Positions 47,275 through 57,349 of a stretch of 64,000 nucleotides of DNA are shown one piece after another. Position 1 is the stretch's first letter. Every line of letters begins with the position of its first letter. The stretch covers positions 26,784,001 through 26,848,000 of the forward strand of contig NC_081827.1 in assembly GCF_030867095.1 (NCBI RefSeq). The letters run 5' to 3'. The notes under the pieces are model-generated. The model searched no databases and was not told the origin of the DNA. It saw nothing but the letters and a program-made list of their open reading frames with translations. Position numbers and translations under genes: made by a program. The DNA comes from Alligator mississippiensis. Lineage: Eukaryota; Chordata; Crocodylia; Alligatoridae.

Positions 47275-48690
47275 CAACCCCCCCCAAGATGCCTTGGGGC
47301 GCTTCTTCGGACCCAGCTCGGGTCGTACCTGTCAGGCTGGTCTGTCCATTTGGCTGGTCATCTCGGCTCCTGGTCTGGTTTTCTCCGTCACACCTGGATA
47401 GGAAGTCCGCCACTGCATTATCCTTCCCCGGTCGGTGTACTATGCAAAACTTATAAGGTTGGAGTGCCAGGGCCCACCGTGTTATTCGGGCGTTATCAGT
47501 CCTGGCCGTGCTCAGCCACCTTAGCGGAGCATGATCCGTTACCAATTTGAATTCACTGCCCATCAGGTAATACCTGAAGTAGTCTACCGCCCACCGTATG
47601 GCTAAGCATTCCCGTTCTATGGTGGAGTACCTTCTCTCCGCCGGCAGCAGCTTGCGACTGGCGTACGCCACGGGCCTTTCACTGCCCCTGTCCTCCTGGG
47701 TTAAGACGGCCCCCAACGCGGTCTCCGAGGCATCCGTCTGTAAAACGAAGGGTTTTTTGAAGTCAGGAGTGTGTATTACCACTTCCTCACAGAGGGCTTG
47801 TTTCAGCTTTCTGAAACTTCGCGTCATTTCTTCTGTCCACCTGACTACCCCTGTTTTCCGCCCTCTGAGTGCCTCTGATAAAGGCGCGGACAATACTGAG
47901 AAGTGGGGTACAAACCGCCTATAATAATTGGTGAGCCCCAGGAATGATCGAAGCTGGCGACAGTTTTGCTGGGGCGTAAAATTGCGGGTAACCTCCACTT
48001 TATCGGCTAACGGTCTGATCATGCCTCTGCCAACCAGAAACCCCAGGTATTTAGTTTCCTTCTGGGCCAGGGCACATTTTCGAGGGTTGGCTGTTAGCCC
48101 CGCCCGTCTCAATTCCGTCAGGATGGCTTGAAGGGCTCTTTTGTGCTGTACCCACGTCCGGGTATATATGACGATATCGTCTATTTAGGCCGCGGCATAC
48201 TCGGCATGTGGGGCCAGTATCCGATCCATCAGGCGCTGAAATGTCGCGGCCGCACCATGTAATCCAAAGGGCATCCTGACAAACTCGTACAGCCCCCATG
48301 GGGAGCCAAATGCCGTCTTCGGCTGATCTTCTTTGGCCACCGGCATCTGCCAATACCCCTTTGCGAGGTCAAGGGTTGAGATATACTGGGCATCCCCTAT
48401 TCTCTTGACTAGCTCTTCCACATGGGGCATCGGGAATGCGTCGAATGTCGCCAAGGTATTCAATCGTCTATAGTCTACGCAGAGTCTCAATGACCCGTCA
48501 GGCTTATGCACTGGCACTAATGGACTCCTCCAGGGGCTTCTCGACGGCCGAATGACCCCTAACCTCAGCATTGAGTCTACCTCTTTACGAACGGCTTCCA
48601 AGAGGTGGTGTGGGATGGGCCGCCACCTCTCCCTCACTATTGCTCTGGGGGGGTCTTTATAGCATGAACGGCATCCTGAACCCACCCGGG
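47252..48690 (-). pseudogene. Gypsy reverse transcriptase and RNase H
   Basis: About 480 codons. RT motifs in order: KPDGSLRLCVDYRRLN, STLDLAKGYWQMPV (catalytic Asp), PFGLHGAAATFQRLMD, then the YxDD region, in which a TAA (48185-48187) precedes IDDIVIY. Then come LGFLVGRGMI, RSFLGLTNYYRRFV and an RNase H with LQTDASETALGAVL, ERECLAIRWAV and TDHAPLRWL. The ORF ends inside the 3' LTR with KDNAVADFLSR upstream. The frame differs by one from integrase; the change sits at a run of seven C (coding strand, about 48647-48653). No chromodomain is visible. The RT is inactive because of the stop at its active site. Confidence 0.9.
47278..47285 (-). promoter_or_regulatory. Polypurine tract of the gypsy element
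   Basis: Eight C on the + strand (GGGGGGGG on the coding strand) sit three bases before the 3' LTR. Confidence 0.7.
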
Positions 48691-48829
48691 TTCCTCACGG
48701 AATACGTCTCGGAATTCCTCTGCCAAATTTTGGGCCTCTTGCCTTTGTACGGGGCCCACCTACTCTCCTATCCGGACCAAGGAGCCCCCCTTGGTGAGCC
48801 TGGCCCCTCTCCCCAAACCCTGGGGCCCA

Positions 48830-50274
48830 AGGTCCTCGTTATCTGCTTCAGAAAAGGCCACCCACCCTTCGGGCTCCTTCCACCCTCGCAGGAGGTTCAC
48901 GTGGTAGATTTGCTTTTCCCGACAGTGGCCGGGCCTATGGACCTCATAATCTACCGGTCCAACTCGTCAGAGAATTTCGAATGGCCCCTGCCATTGGGTC
49001 AGGAGCTTACTGGTAGATGTTGGGAGCAACACTAGAACCCTTTGGCCGGGTTCAAATTCCTGTTCTCGCGTGCGGCTGTCATACCTCTCCTTTTGTCGGG
49101 CCTGGGCTTCCCTCATGTTTTCACGAGTGAGGTCCTGGGCCACCTTAATCCTTTGCTGAAACTCTCTTTGGTACGTCTGCGGCTCTTGAGAGGAGCTTCC
49201 TTCCTGCTCCCAATCTTCTCTCAAGACCTGCAACAGACCTTGGGGCCAGTGCCCTAACACCAGTTCAAACAGCGAGAACTTAGAGTCCTGAGGGGTATCC
49301 CTTAGGGTAAACAATACTAGTGGGAGGAGGAGATCCCACTTTTGGGGGTCCCCCTGAATGCAGCGCCGCAACACCCGTTTTATTGTCCCGTTAAGGCGCT
49401 CCACTAGGCCATTAGTCTGGGGGTGGTAGACTGAGGTGCGGAGTTGTTTTATTTGTAACGTTCGGCACACGACTCTCAAGACTCCAGACATGAAATTCCT
49501 CCCCTGGTCTGTTAATATTTCGTGCGGGATCCCCATCCTGGAGATCCATTTTACTAACTCCTCCGCAATGCACGGGGCGGTCACCGCTCGCAAGGGGATG
49601 GCCTCTGGGTACCGGGTGGCATAATCCACCATCACCAATATGTATTGGTGCCCTGAGCTACTATGGGGAAGAGGTCTGATGACATCTAGGGCTATCCGCG
49701 AGAATGGGGTGTCTATGATGGGGATAGGCTGGAGGGGTGCCCGTGCCGGACGCTCGGTTCTCGTCTTCTGGCACTCGGGGCAAGCTGCACACTGGCGGGC
49801 CACTTCCTTCCCCATCCCGGGCCAAAAGAACCACCGGCTTATCCTCGCAAGGGTCTTGTCCTGTCCAAGATGCCCACCTGTGGGGCTCGCGTGTGCTAAT
49901 CGCCAGATGGTTTGGCGGAATCAGGTGGGTACCACTAATTGGGAGTGTAAAGCCTCCCCCCACCGCTCCCCTTGCACGCGGTAAAGGAGGTGGTTCCTTA
50001 CCTCGAAGTAGGGAGGCCCTCCTTGCGGCGGTGCGGGGACGTCTTGGGGGCCCTGGGTGCGCTCCTGCAACTCCCAGATCTCTGGGTCCTCTGTCTGAGC
50101 CTCCCGAAACTGTAGACAGCTGGTGAAGTTGTTGAGGTCTAGCTCGCCCGCCTCGTCCGCCGATTCCTCATCCTCCTGCGTTTCGCCCAGCCAACCTTCG
50201 CAGTCTCGGATCTTTCTATGGGCTACCTCAGTGTCCCTTACCCTGTCCAAGACATCGTACACGGGCGCCCAGTC
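48830..50274 (-). pseudogene. Gypsy integrase, upstream of RT
   Basis: An N-terminal acidic segment (from about 50262) precedes the HHCC zinc finger (LAHASPTGGH... then CAACPEC). A TGA at 49921-49923 lies between them. The catalytic core shows the D,D,E residues in IALDVIRPLPHSSSG, ILTDQGRNFMSG and HPQTNGLVERLNGT. After it, GPFEIL is followed by TGA (48967-48969) and then a GPVDYEV module of the GPY/F type, followed by KQIYHVNLLRGWKE. Apart from the stops the reading frame is continuous with protease. Confidence 0.88.
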
Positions 50275-50640
50275 TCACCCTAATAACATCTCACACGCTA
50301 ATCGCGGTACAACCCCAACTAGGAGTTCTCCTTGATGTTCCATCACCCTGAGGCGCACCCACTGGCGCTCGACTAGTCGGGACTCCCCATGGAGACAAGC
50401 TATCCTCACGGGGTGGGCCCCCTTCTGGCCCTGTGGCCCTACCAGATCTGACCTCACCAGTGACTGGGTGCACCCTGAATCCAGGGTCGCTTGCACAGGG
50501 CGACCCTCCACCCAGGCCTTCACGACTGGGCGACTCCAGGCTGCATTCTCCTCCCCGATCGCATAGCTACAGTCCATTGGTTCGCTCAATTCCAGACCCC
50601 TCCATTTTTTGGTTGAGGCTCTCGAGCTGTCAGTAGGGAT
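50275..50640 (-). pseudogene. Gypsy aspartic protease
   Basis: In frame with gag and integrase. The active-site motif ATLDSGCTQSLV fits the retroviral DSG/DTG signature. GELLVGVVPRLACEMLLG near the end is the second conserved strand region (the ILG-type turn). It ends at TGA 50275-50277, immediately before integrase sequence in the same frame. Confidence 0.85.
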
Positions 50641-51456
50641 CTAGCGCTCCACCACTTGGTTTGGGCACTCTCTAGAAAAATGGCCGTTATGCCCACACCG
50701 GAAGCACATGGTTTCCCTGGTAGCCCCCCAACTCGGCGGCCTCTGTTGCTCCGGCTCTTTGGGGCTCCCCGGGGAGTACCCTGGGCTCCGCCTCTCTCGA
50801 GGGTAGCTGGCCTCCGAGACCGTGAACGCCTCCGCCAGCTTTAGGGCTTCATCACAGGTGCGTGGGGTGTGCTGCCGGACCCAACGTTGTGTCCATTCTT
50901 CCAGGTTGTTTTGGAACTGTTCGAGCATGATTTGATCTGCCAGGGCTTCTTGGTCCTGTCCGGCTGGGCTCACCCACTTATCTAGCAGGTCCCTCAATAG
51001 TTGTAATAGCACTCTGGGTCGTCTCTCGTCAGACCCCTTTTTGGCCCGGAATAGGCGACGGTAGTGCTCTGGGTTTATTTCCAGGCTGTATAGGATGGCC
51101 TGCTTCACTAGCTCATAGTCCCGGGCATCCTCTCTCGAGAGGGCCCGATAAGCGGCCTGGGCCTTGCCGACGACCAGGGCGCCCAACTGGCTAGCCCAAT
51201 AGCTCTGATCGAGCCCTGTCATAAGGGCGTGCCGCTCAAAGGCTTTGATGTAAGCTTCCGGGTCGTCGTCTTTGGTCATTTTGGGCATCTTAAAGGAAGA
51301 TAGGCCATGCCGAAACCAATCTTGTTGCCTACCCATCATCTGTTGTTGGGAGTCCAAGATCTAAGCTAGAACCTGTAGGTTCTGCCCCAGGACATTGACG
51401 GGGCCTGTAGCCGCGGGTTGCATGTTGGCATAGGGATCCACGTTGGGGTCCTCCAT
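50641..51456 (-). pseudogene. Gypsy Gag with SCAN-like capsid domain and zinc knuckle
   Basis: The ATG (51454-51456) follows the PBS by one base. A TAG at 51361-51363 (codon 32) breaks the frame. The main part (51357 down) has DDDPEAYIKAFERHALMTGL, the helical core LVKQAILYSLEINPEHYRRL, and further helices, matching the Gmr1-type Gag domain from which vertebrate SCAN domains are thought to derive. A CCHC knuckle CFRCGHNGHFSREC (C-x2-C-x4-H-x4-C) lies near the end. The frame closes with TAG at 50641-50643, after which the same frame continues into protease. Confidence 0.88.
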
Positions 51457-51457
51457 G

Positions 51458-51475
51458 TTCCCGGCCAATGCACCA
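51458..51475 (-). promoter_or_regulatory. Primer-binding site, tRNA-Gly(GCC)
   Basis: On the coding strand TGGTGCATTGGCCGGGAA, three bases inside the LTR, is exactly complementary to the last 18 nt of vertebrate tRNA-Gly(GCC). Confidence 0.9.
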
Positions 51476-51478
51476 TGT

Positions 51479-52687
51479 TGTGCCCACCTCCGCTCGACCA
51501 GGCGCTCCCGGGCTGTTCTAGCCCGGGTGGCCGTTCTCACTGGCCATGAGCTCACGAGAGGGCCCCAGGAGGTGCCTCGGGTGGTGACAAGAGGCCCCCT
51601 AACCTCGCCTGCCACGACTTTGAATGTAATCTCAGTGGTAGGGGTCTCCGTTAATGCTGCCTCCCGGGGTCATTGTGCCTTCGGCGGGCACTCACGGGGC
51701 TCCGACCTCCCCTACACCCCGGCCAATCGCCACCTGCTGCTGCTAGTCTTCTAGTGGCCTTCCTCAGGTGGCCCCATCGTGTCTCCGGTCCTGTGCCTCC
51801 CGGTGGCCCCCACTCCAGAGAACCAAGCTTCCAGGCTGGAATCCGCCTTGAGGGTTTCACACCCCCCGATTCCCTGCTGCCCCTAGCCTATACTGACCCG
51901 AGGCCACCGCAACACAAAATGAGAGAGCCTAAAGGAAAGCAAACAACAAAACAGAAAGTCGAGCCCTTCTATCACGCCTAGCCCGGGATCTGACCCGGGG
52001 TGCCTAAGCCCCGATCGACGGGCTGCCCTGGCTCAGAGTCCGTCGGGTGGCTTAAGGCTACCGACTCCCCTGGGAGTCTACTCTCCAGGACCGCGGCTCC
52101 AGCTCTCTGGCAGCCTCATATCCGGCGCTTACTCCTCCGCCGGTCCCACTGCCGGTTCCTCCCCCGGCCCGTCTGTCAGCTCTCTCGCCGGGTCCGCTGC
52201 CGGTTTCCTTACCGGCTACGCTGCCCACTCCTTTACCGGATCCGTAGCTGGTTTCTTCTCCAGTCTTGCTGCCGACATCGTCTCCACCTTCTCCGCCGGC
52301 TCCTTTAAGAACGCAGCTCTCACTGCTGTAGCTGCAGCTTTCTTCGCCGGCTCCTTTAACGGCGCGACTCTCGCTGGTGCAGCTGCCGTTGCCGCTGCCG
52401 CTGCCACGACTTCCCCCGTCGGGCTGGGTACAAGGGCCCCGCTCTCAGGGTTCCCTGCGGGCTTTCCCCACTTCCGCCCCGGCCCTGCTTCCGGGGCCGC
52501 CTTTTATCTCTGCTGGGCAGCGTCTCCCGGCCCCAGCTGTATATAAGCGTGGCTTACAAACCACACTGGTGGTTTCGTCGCACGCGTGTCCTTGCCTGTC
52601 CCGGCCTCTGCGTGGGGTAAATAAATGGTTACTTCCCCCCCTGGTTCGGCCCCGGGGTACACTTCTTCCCCCGGTGTCCCTGGGACA
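51479..52687 (-). repeat. 5' LTR of the gypsy element
   Basis: 1209 bp. On the coding strand it begins TGTCCCAGGG and ends GGGCACA. A TATATA core (about 52541-52546) lies about 140 bp in, which would leave a very long R-U5. On the opposite strand TATATAAG is followed about 80 bp on by AATAAA (52620-52625). Confidence 0.9.
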
Positions 52688-53600
52688 GACACCAAACTTT
52701 GGGGCAAAGCATCCACACCTGAAAACAGGAGGGCAATCCAGGCTGACCTGGACAGGCTCAGCAAATGGGCAGATGAGAACCTGATGGTGTTTAACACTGA
52801 AAAATGCAAGGTTCTCCACCTTGGGAGGAAAAACCTGCAGCATCCTTATAGGCTTGGCAGTGCTACGCTGGCTAGCACTATGGAAGAAAGAGACTTGGGG
52901 GGTCATCACTGACCACAAGATGAACATGAACCTGCAGTACGATGCTGCAGCTAGTAAAGCGAGTAAAACGCTGGCTTGCATCCACAGATGCTTCTCAAGC
53001 AAATCCCGGGTCATCATTCTCCCATTGTACTCGGTCTTGGTGAGGCCGCAGCTGGAGTACTGTGTCCAGTTTTGGGCCCCACAATTCAAAAAGGACGTGG
53101 AGAAGCTTGAGAGAGTCCAGAGAAGAGCCATGAGCATAATCAGAGGTCAGGAAAACAGACCTTATGACGACAGGCTGAGAGCTATGGGGCTCTTTAGCCT
53201 GGAAAAGTGCAGGCTCAGGGGTGATCTGATGGCCACCTATAAGTTTATCAGGGGTGACGACCAGTATCTGGGGCAATGTTTGTTCACCAGAGCGCCCCAA
53301 GGGATGACGAGGTCGAAAGGTTATAAACTGCTGCAAGGCTGTTTCAGGCTGGACATAAGGAAGAATTTCTTTACTGTCCAAGCCCCCAAGGTCCATTTCT
53401 TTACTGTTCGAGCCCTCTGCAATAGCCTGCCATCGGAGGTGGTTCAAGCACCTACATTGAACACCTTCAAGAGTAAATTGGATGCTTATCTTGCTGGGAT
53501 CCTATGACCCCAGCAGACTTCCTGCCCTTTGGGCAGGGGGCTGGACTCGATGATCTTCCAAGGTCCCTTCTAGCCCCAATGTCTATGAAATCTATGAAAT

Positions 53601-55978
53601 ATAATCATATTTGACACATGAACAGGAGGAAATGACACTCCAGAACCACCATTTGTATCTGTAAAACCATACTGTATTTTAAACTGATTCTTTCCACCAA
53701 GTGTTACCATTATTGTCATTTTATCAACATGTCTGGAAATATCATAGGAACTGTGCTAAATATTTAGTTCTCTACTCCTCCAAAATGTTTCCCAAGACAA
53801 TGAATAACAGCAATGACTTCAGCATCCAAAACATCTTAGGTGCAAAAACAGTAATTAAAGGAAAGAGAATCACTAGTATCTCATAAGATCCCTAATGGAA
53901 GTGGTCTCTTCCTTTAATGAGCTGGGATTTCTCCTGGCACTACAAACCAAAATGCTTTTCATAAATAACTTGAGATGGCAAAGACTAAATTATGCTTCAT
54001 CACTTTTCCTCACAGATTATATGTAGAAAAAGAATATGAGTTGCCTGCCAGGCTTTGTATTTACTGACTCTGTCATGATTAATAGTGTTGTGGGAGTTTG
54101 GGAAAACTCAACCAGTTAGCAAACCTCTATTTTCTCCAAATCAAAGCTCTCAGTGCCAAGTTTCAAAGGGTCTTTTTAACTGTGCCCACAATATTTGCAA
54201 GTACATCTGTTTTTGGTGTTCAGAATCCTACACTGGTATCCAACCTTTTGAAAGTCTGACTATTAACAATCAATGGAAACATTTAAGCGAGGAATGCAAA
54301 GAAGACCCCCCCCCCCCCGCCCCTCCCTGTGTATTTTCTGTTTCATTAAATTGTTGTCTTTGTCACTCTAAAGGATCTGCCTGAAGCACTGCATAGGAAG
54401 TTACTGACAGATAGTAGGCAGGTCATCAACAGGACGCAGTCTAGATAAATCTCATCTGGAAGTGGCTGGAATGACTGTACAGTGGTATTAGTGTTCAGCT
54501 CTACCAACAGTAGGCTGAGGAGCTACCAGTTTTCTTCAAGAGTGATGGAAATAGGGTGCTCCATTCAAAATTAGCGAAACTTAGCTGTTTCTCCCACAAA
54601 CCCCATGCAGATATAGGAGGAGTTATGGAGGGGTGTCTGCTCTAAGGAGAATGGAGAATCAGGCAATCTGCTGCTATCTTTTTCTTCCTGAGTGACTCAG
54701 GAAGGAGTCGCAACAGATGGGGAAGAAGGCAAGCAACAGCAGATAAGATGGGGATCTATTGTACCAATTCTCCATAGATTGTGCCAGCTTTCTCTTTGCT
54801 GCTGGATGAAATTCAGGTGGCTTTTATCAGTAAAACCCTATGCGATCCGAAGCCTGGGGGCACTATGTTCTCTGTAGGGGAGTGGGCTCCATAATCTACC
54901 TCCCTAACTTGTGTGCTTTTTCAACAAAATTGGTCAGATTTTTATTAAAGGAGTCCTTGGATAGTCCTTGGACCTCTGACAATTTTGTGCATGCTCTCCC
55001 TGGTCTGCTTTTGCACAGGCATTTACTAACTGTACCTCAAAACACTCACTTCCCCTGCAACTGCAGCCTTCACAAGTAACCATACACATCTGAAGGCAAA
55101 ACAGTATCTACAGCACAAGCTGCACTTCATGAGAAGTCTGGCCCTACTGACACTAAGGGATGAAGACAACCAAGCTGATCTTGTATAAAACACATCTAAC
55201 GTTTCTGGGAGCATGGAGAATTCTCAGTCAGGAAGTCCCAGCACGTTAAGTGTTTGTTGCACCATTGAAAAAAGCTCTTTAAAATAATATTGTTCTGGCA
55301 GACTTGACAGTATTCATTCACAGTGAGAATCAGTGCTCCATTGATGCCCTTTTTTATATTTTATCCTGCATGTTGATAGAAGTAAAGCAGCTAATGCATT
55401 TGGAGAGAGAAGGACTACATGATCCTTCTGTCTCCACCTCCTGTGAATTTATGAATGTCAAGTCACAGTTATCATTAACAGTGGTTGTAGACCAGGGAAA
55501 ATAGTAAGGAGGGGCCACTGAGGGCTTTTCTGCTGCAGTGGAGCTTGCCGTGCCCATCTCATATATGCTGTCCCTTAAAACAAGTAATATAACCACCTCA
55601 GAGCAGTGCTGGGTGTGTGCAAATAGGCACACCTGAGACAGCAAGCTTTCTGATACATGCCAAGTGCCAGGCTTTATGCTCCCTAGCATGGTTTAGAAAA
55701 AGTATAGACATGCCTTTATTTGTCTGTTCAGCTGCATTTATGCCACAGTCATGCTTGAACTACACAGCTTGCATCCTGGTAGCAGTCTACCTGCTGCATC
55801 ATGGAGCTAGTGTTTACTGTGCTTTTCAGGCAGGCTTTTGCAGACTGTGCTGAACACCACACTACTGCACGCAGACCAGTCCTTGAGCTAGCATAAGGCA
55901 AGCAGTAGGATGTGTAAAGTGCAAAGCTGTCAAAGCATCACGGACATCCCCTTTGTTGACTTTCTTTTTCTACTGTAG
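53601..55978. other. CDHR3 intron 6, 3' part
   Basis: AT-rich sequence without recognisable genes or bounded repeats. A run of 12 C lies at about 54307-54318. Confidence 0.5.
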
Positions 55979-56127
55979 GAAACAGATAAGTTACACGATT
56001 CCCGAGGAACAGCGTCCAGGAACTATTGTTGTCCATATAACAGCTAAAGATCCAGATGATGAAGGCTTTATAAGCAGACTGACCTACAGCATCAGTCCTC
56101 CTAATGAGTATTTCTCCATAAACCCAT
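55979..56127 (+). CDS. CDHR3: CDHR3 exon 7 (start of EC3)
   Basis: Acceptor tttctactgtag and donor GTAAGA bound 149 bp, phase 2 in and phase 1 out, residues 235-285. It includes IPEEQRPGTIVVHITAKDPD, the usual EC opening with PEE and the DPDD calcium motif, then DEGFISRLTYSIS. Confidence 0.94.
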
Positions 56128-57159
56128 GTAAGACAAAATACACAAAGCACTTCTTCAATCTAGCCATGCATTTTGGTGCAAAGAAAAGCAGCAACTCAGG
56201 CTTGGGAAGATCTTTTTGCTCCCATTTTAAGTTTTATTTGTCCTTCTGCGGCCACCTTGTGGAGGAGAAATGTTTAGGATTTTTCTAGACCCAGATCCTT
56301 TAGTCAGTTGAGTTGTACTTGACCAGGTATGAGAGAGAAAGGGAAGCCACAGTGCCTTGAACCCACTGGATCTGGCACGTCTGCATGAATTAGTACCGCA
56401 GTTATAAGCTGCTAGTCATGACACAAGGTAATGGAGAATTGGGTTCCATGACTCTTCAGCCTCTTTTAAATACTTTGATTTTCTGTAGCTTTTGGCAGAA
56501 CTCCACATTAGTACACTATACAACCAAAAGTGTGCATAAATCCATTTCTTTACCTTCTTTTAGCTCTTTGGTGATAGTCCTGGACTGTTGACAAGTAATC
56601 TAGTTCTTCCAAAAGTGGCTGACAAAAGGCTACATAACTTAATAAAGAATGGCTGAACACCAGAATTTACACACCACATCCCAGCTTGGAATGGCTCTTC
56701 TCCATTATAAGTGAGATTTAGCACCAGTGGAGGATATTGAACGGATGACACCAAAACATGAAACCATCTCACTAGCCACAGAGTGGGGACAGCGTGAGCA
56801 TTAGCACTGTACATTTCCCAAAACTGCTCTGCCCATGTGCTTCAAACCTGACTTGAGGAGACTCTGGTATGGGTGTATTGCTAGTGCAACTAATATCCAT
56901 GCCCATTCAGTGACTGGTCTCTGCCAAGGCTGCCTGTGGTATTCTTGTGCTGAGGACACCTACTCACTGAGCAAGTGGATAGAACACACCTGTTCCTTTC
57001 ACAATGTTAAACAGCTGTATTGCGGCTGTACAAAAGGCTCTTTAGCCTATTACTAGTTCTCTGATCCACTGAGTCCTGGAGGAGACTATGTGCTCTTCAA
57101 ACACTAGTGCTTGTAGTTTTCCTACAGCAAGGATCTAACCTCTGATACCTTTCCTGCAG
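56128..57159. other. CDHR3 intron 7
   Basis: No gene or repeat recognised. Confidence 0.5.
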
Positions 57160-57349
57160 TAACTGGTGTCATCCAAGTGGCTAAACGAATAGATCGCGAA
57201 GCTTCTACATTCCAGCTACATCCAAGAATCTCATTGATAATACATGTGGAGGACAGTCCCAGGGGTGGACAAATGAACGAAACAGAGATAACAATTATTA
57301 TTGAAGATATCAATGACAACCCACCAGAATGCAAGCAGTATACCTTCAG
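57160..57349 (+). CDS. CDHR3: CDHR3 exon 8 (end of EC3)
   Basis: Acceptor tttcctgcag and donor GTACTA bound 190 bp, phase 1 in and phase 2 out, residues 285-348. It has TGVIQVAKRIDREAS (the LDRE-type calcium motif) and a canonical DINDNPP near residues 334-340. The donor is weak beyond GTA. Confidence 0.94.

Larger units (their letters stand above)
46033..52692 (-). mobile_element. Ty3/gypsy retrotransposon, Gmr1-type domain order
   Basis: A 6650-bp element (46038-52687) inserted in CR1 with 5-bp duplication GACAC at 46033-46037 and 52688-52692. LTRs are at 46038-47274 and 51479-52687. On the - strand the order is PBS, gag, protease, integrase, RT, RNase H, polypurine tract. Integrase ahead of RT is the Gmr1-like arrangement described for some deuterostome Ty3/gypsy elements, unlike ordinary gypsy. 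Gag through integrase lie in one frame; RT is one frame over. There are at least five in-frame stops, so the copy is dead. The LTRs differ by scattered transitions and a few indels (the left is 28 bp longer). Confidence 0.9.
45783..53600 (+). mobile_element. CR1 LINE split by the gypsy element
   Basis: A + strand CR1. 45790-46037 encodes RT motifs [15 protein letters not shown] and [15 protein letters not shown] up to FSND. It resumes at 52693 with the codons following that box and runs to the 3' end near 53600 (gtctatgaaatctatgaaat). A one-base shift near 52900 separates two open pieces (to about 52912, then 52821-53507), so the copy is broken. The last piece includes LVRPQLEYCVQFWAP and ERVQRRAMSIIRG. 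The 5' end is truncated next to the MITE at 45471-45780. Confidence 0.88.
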
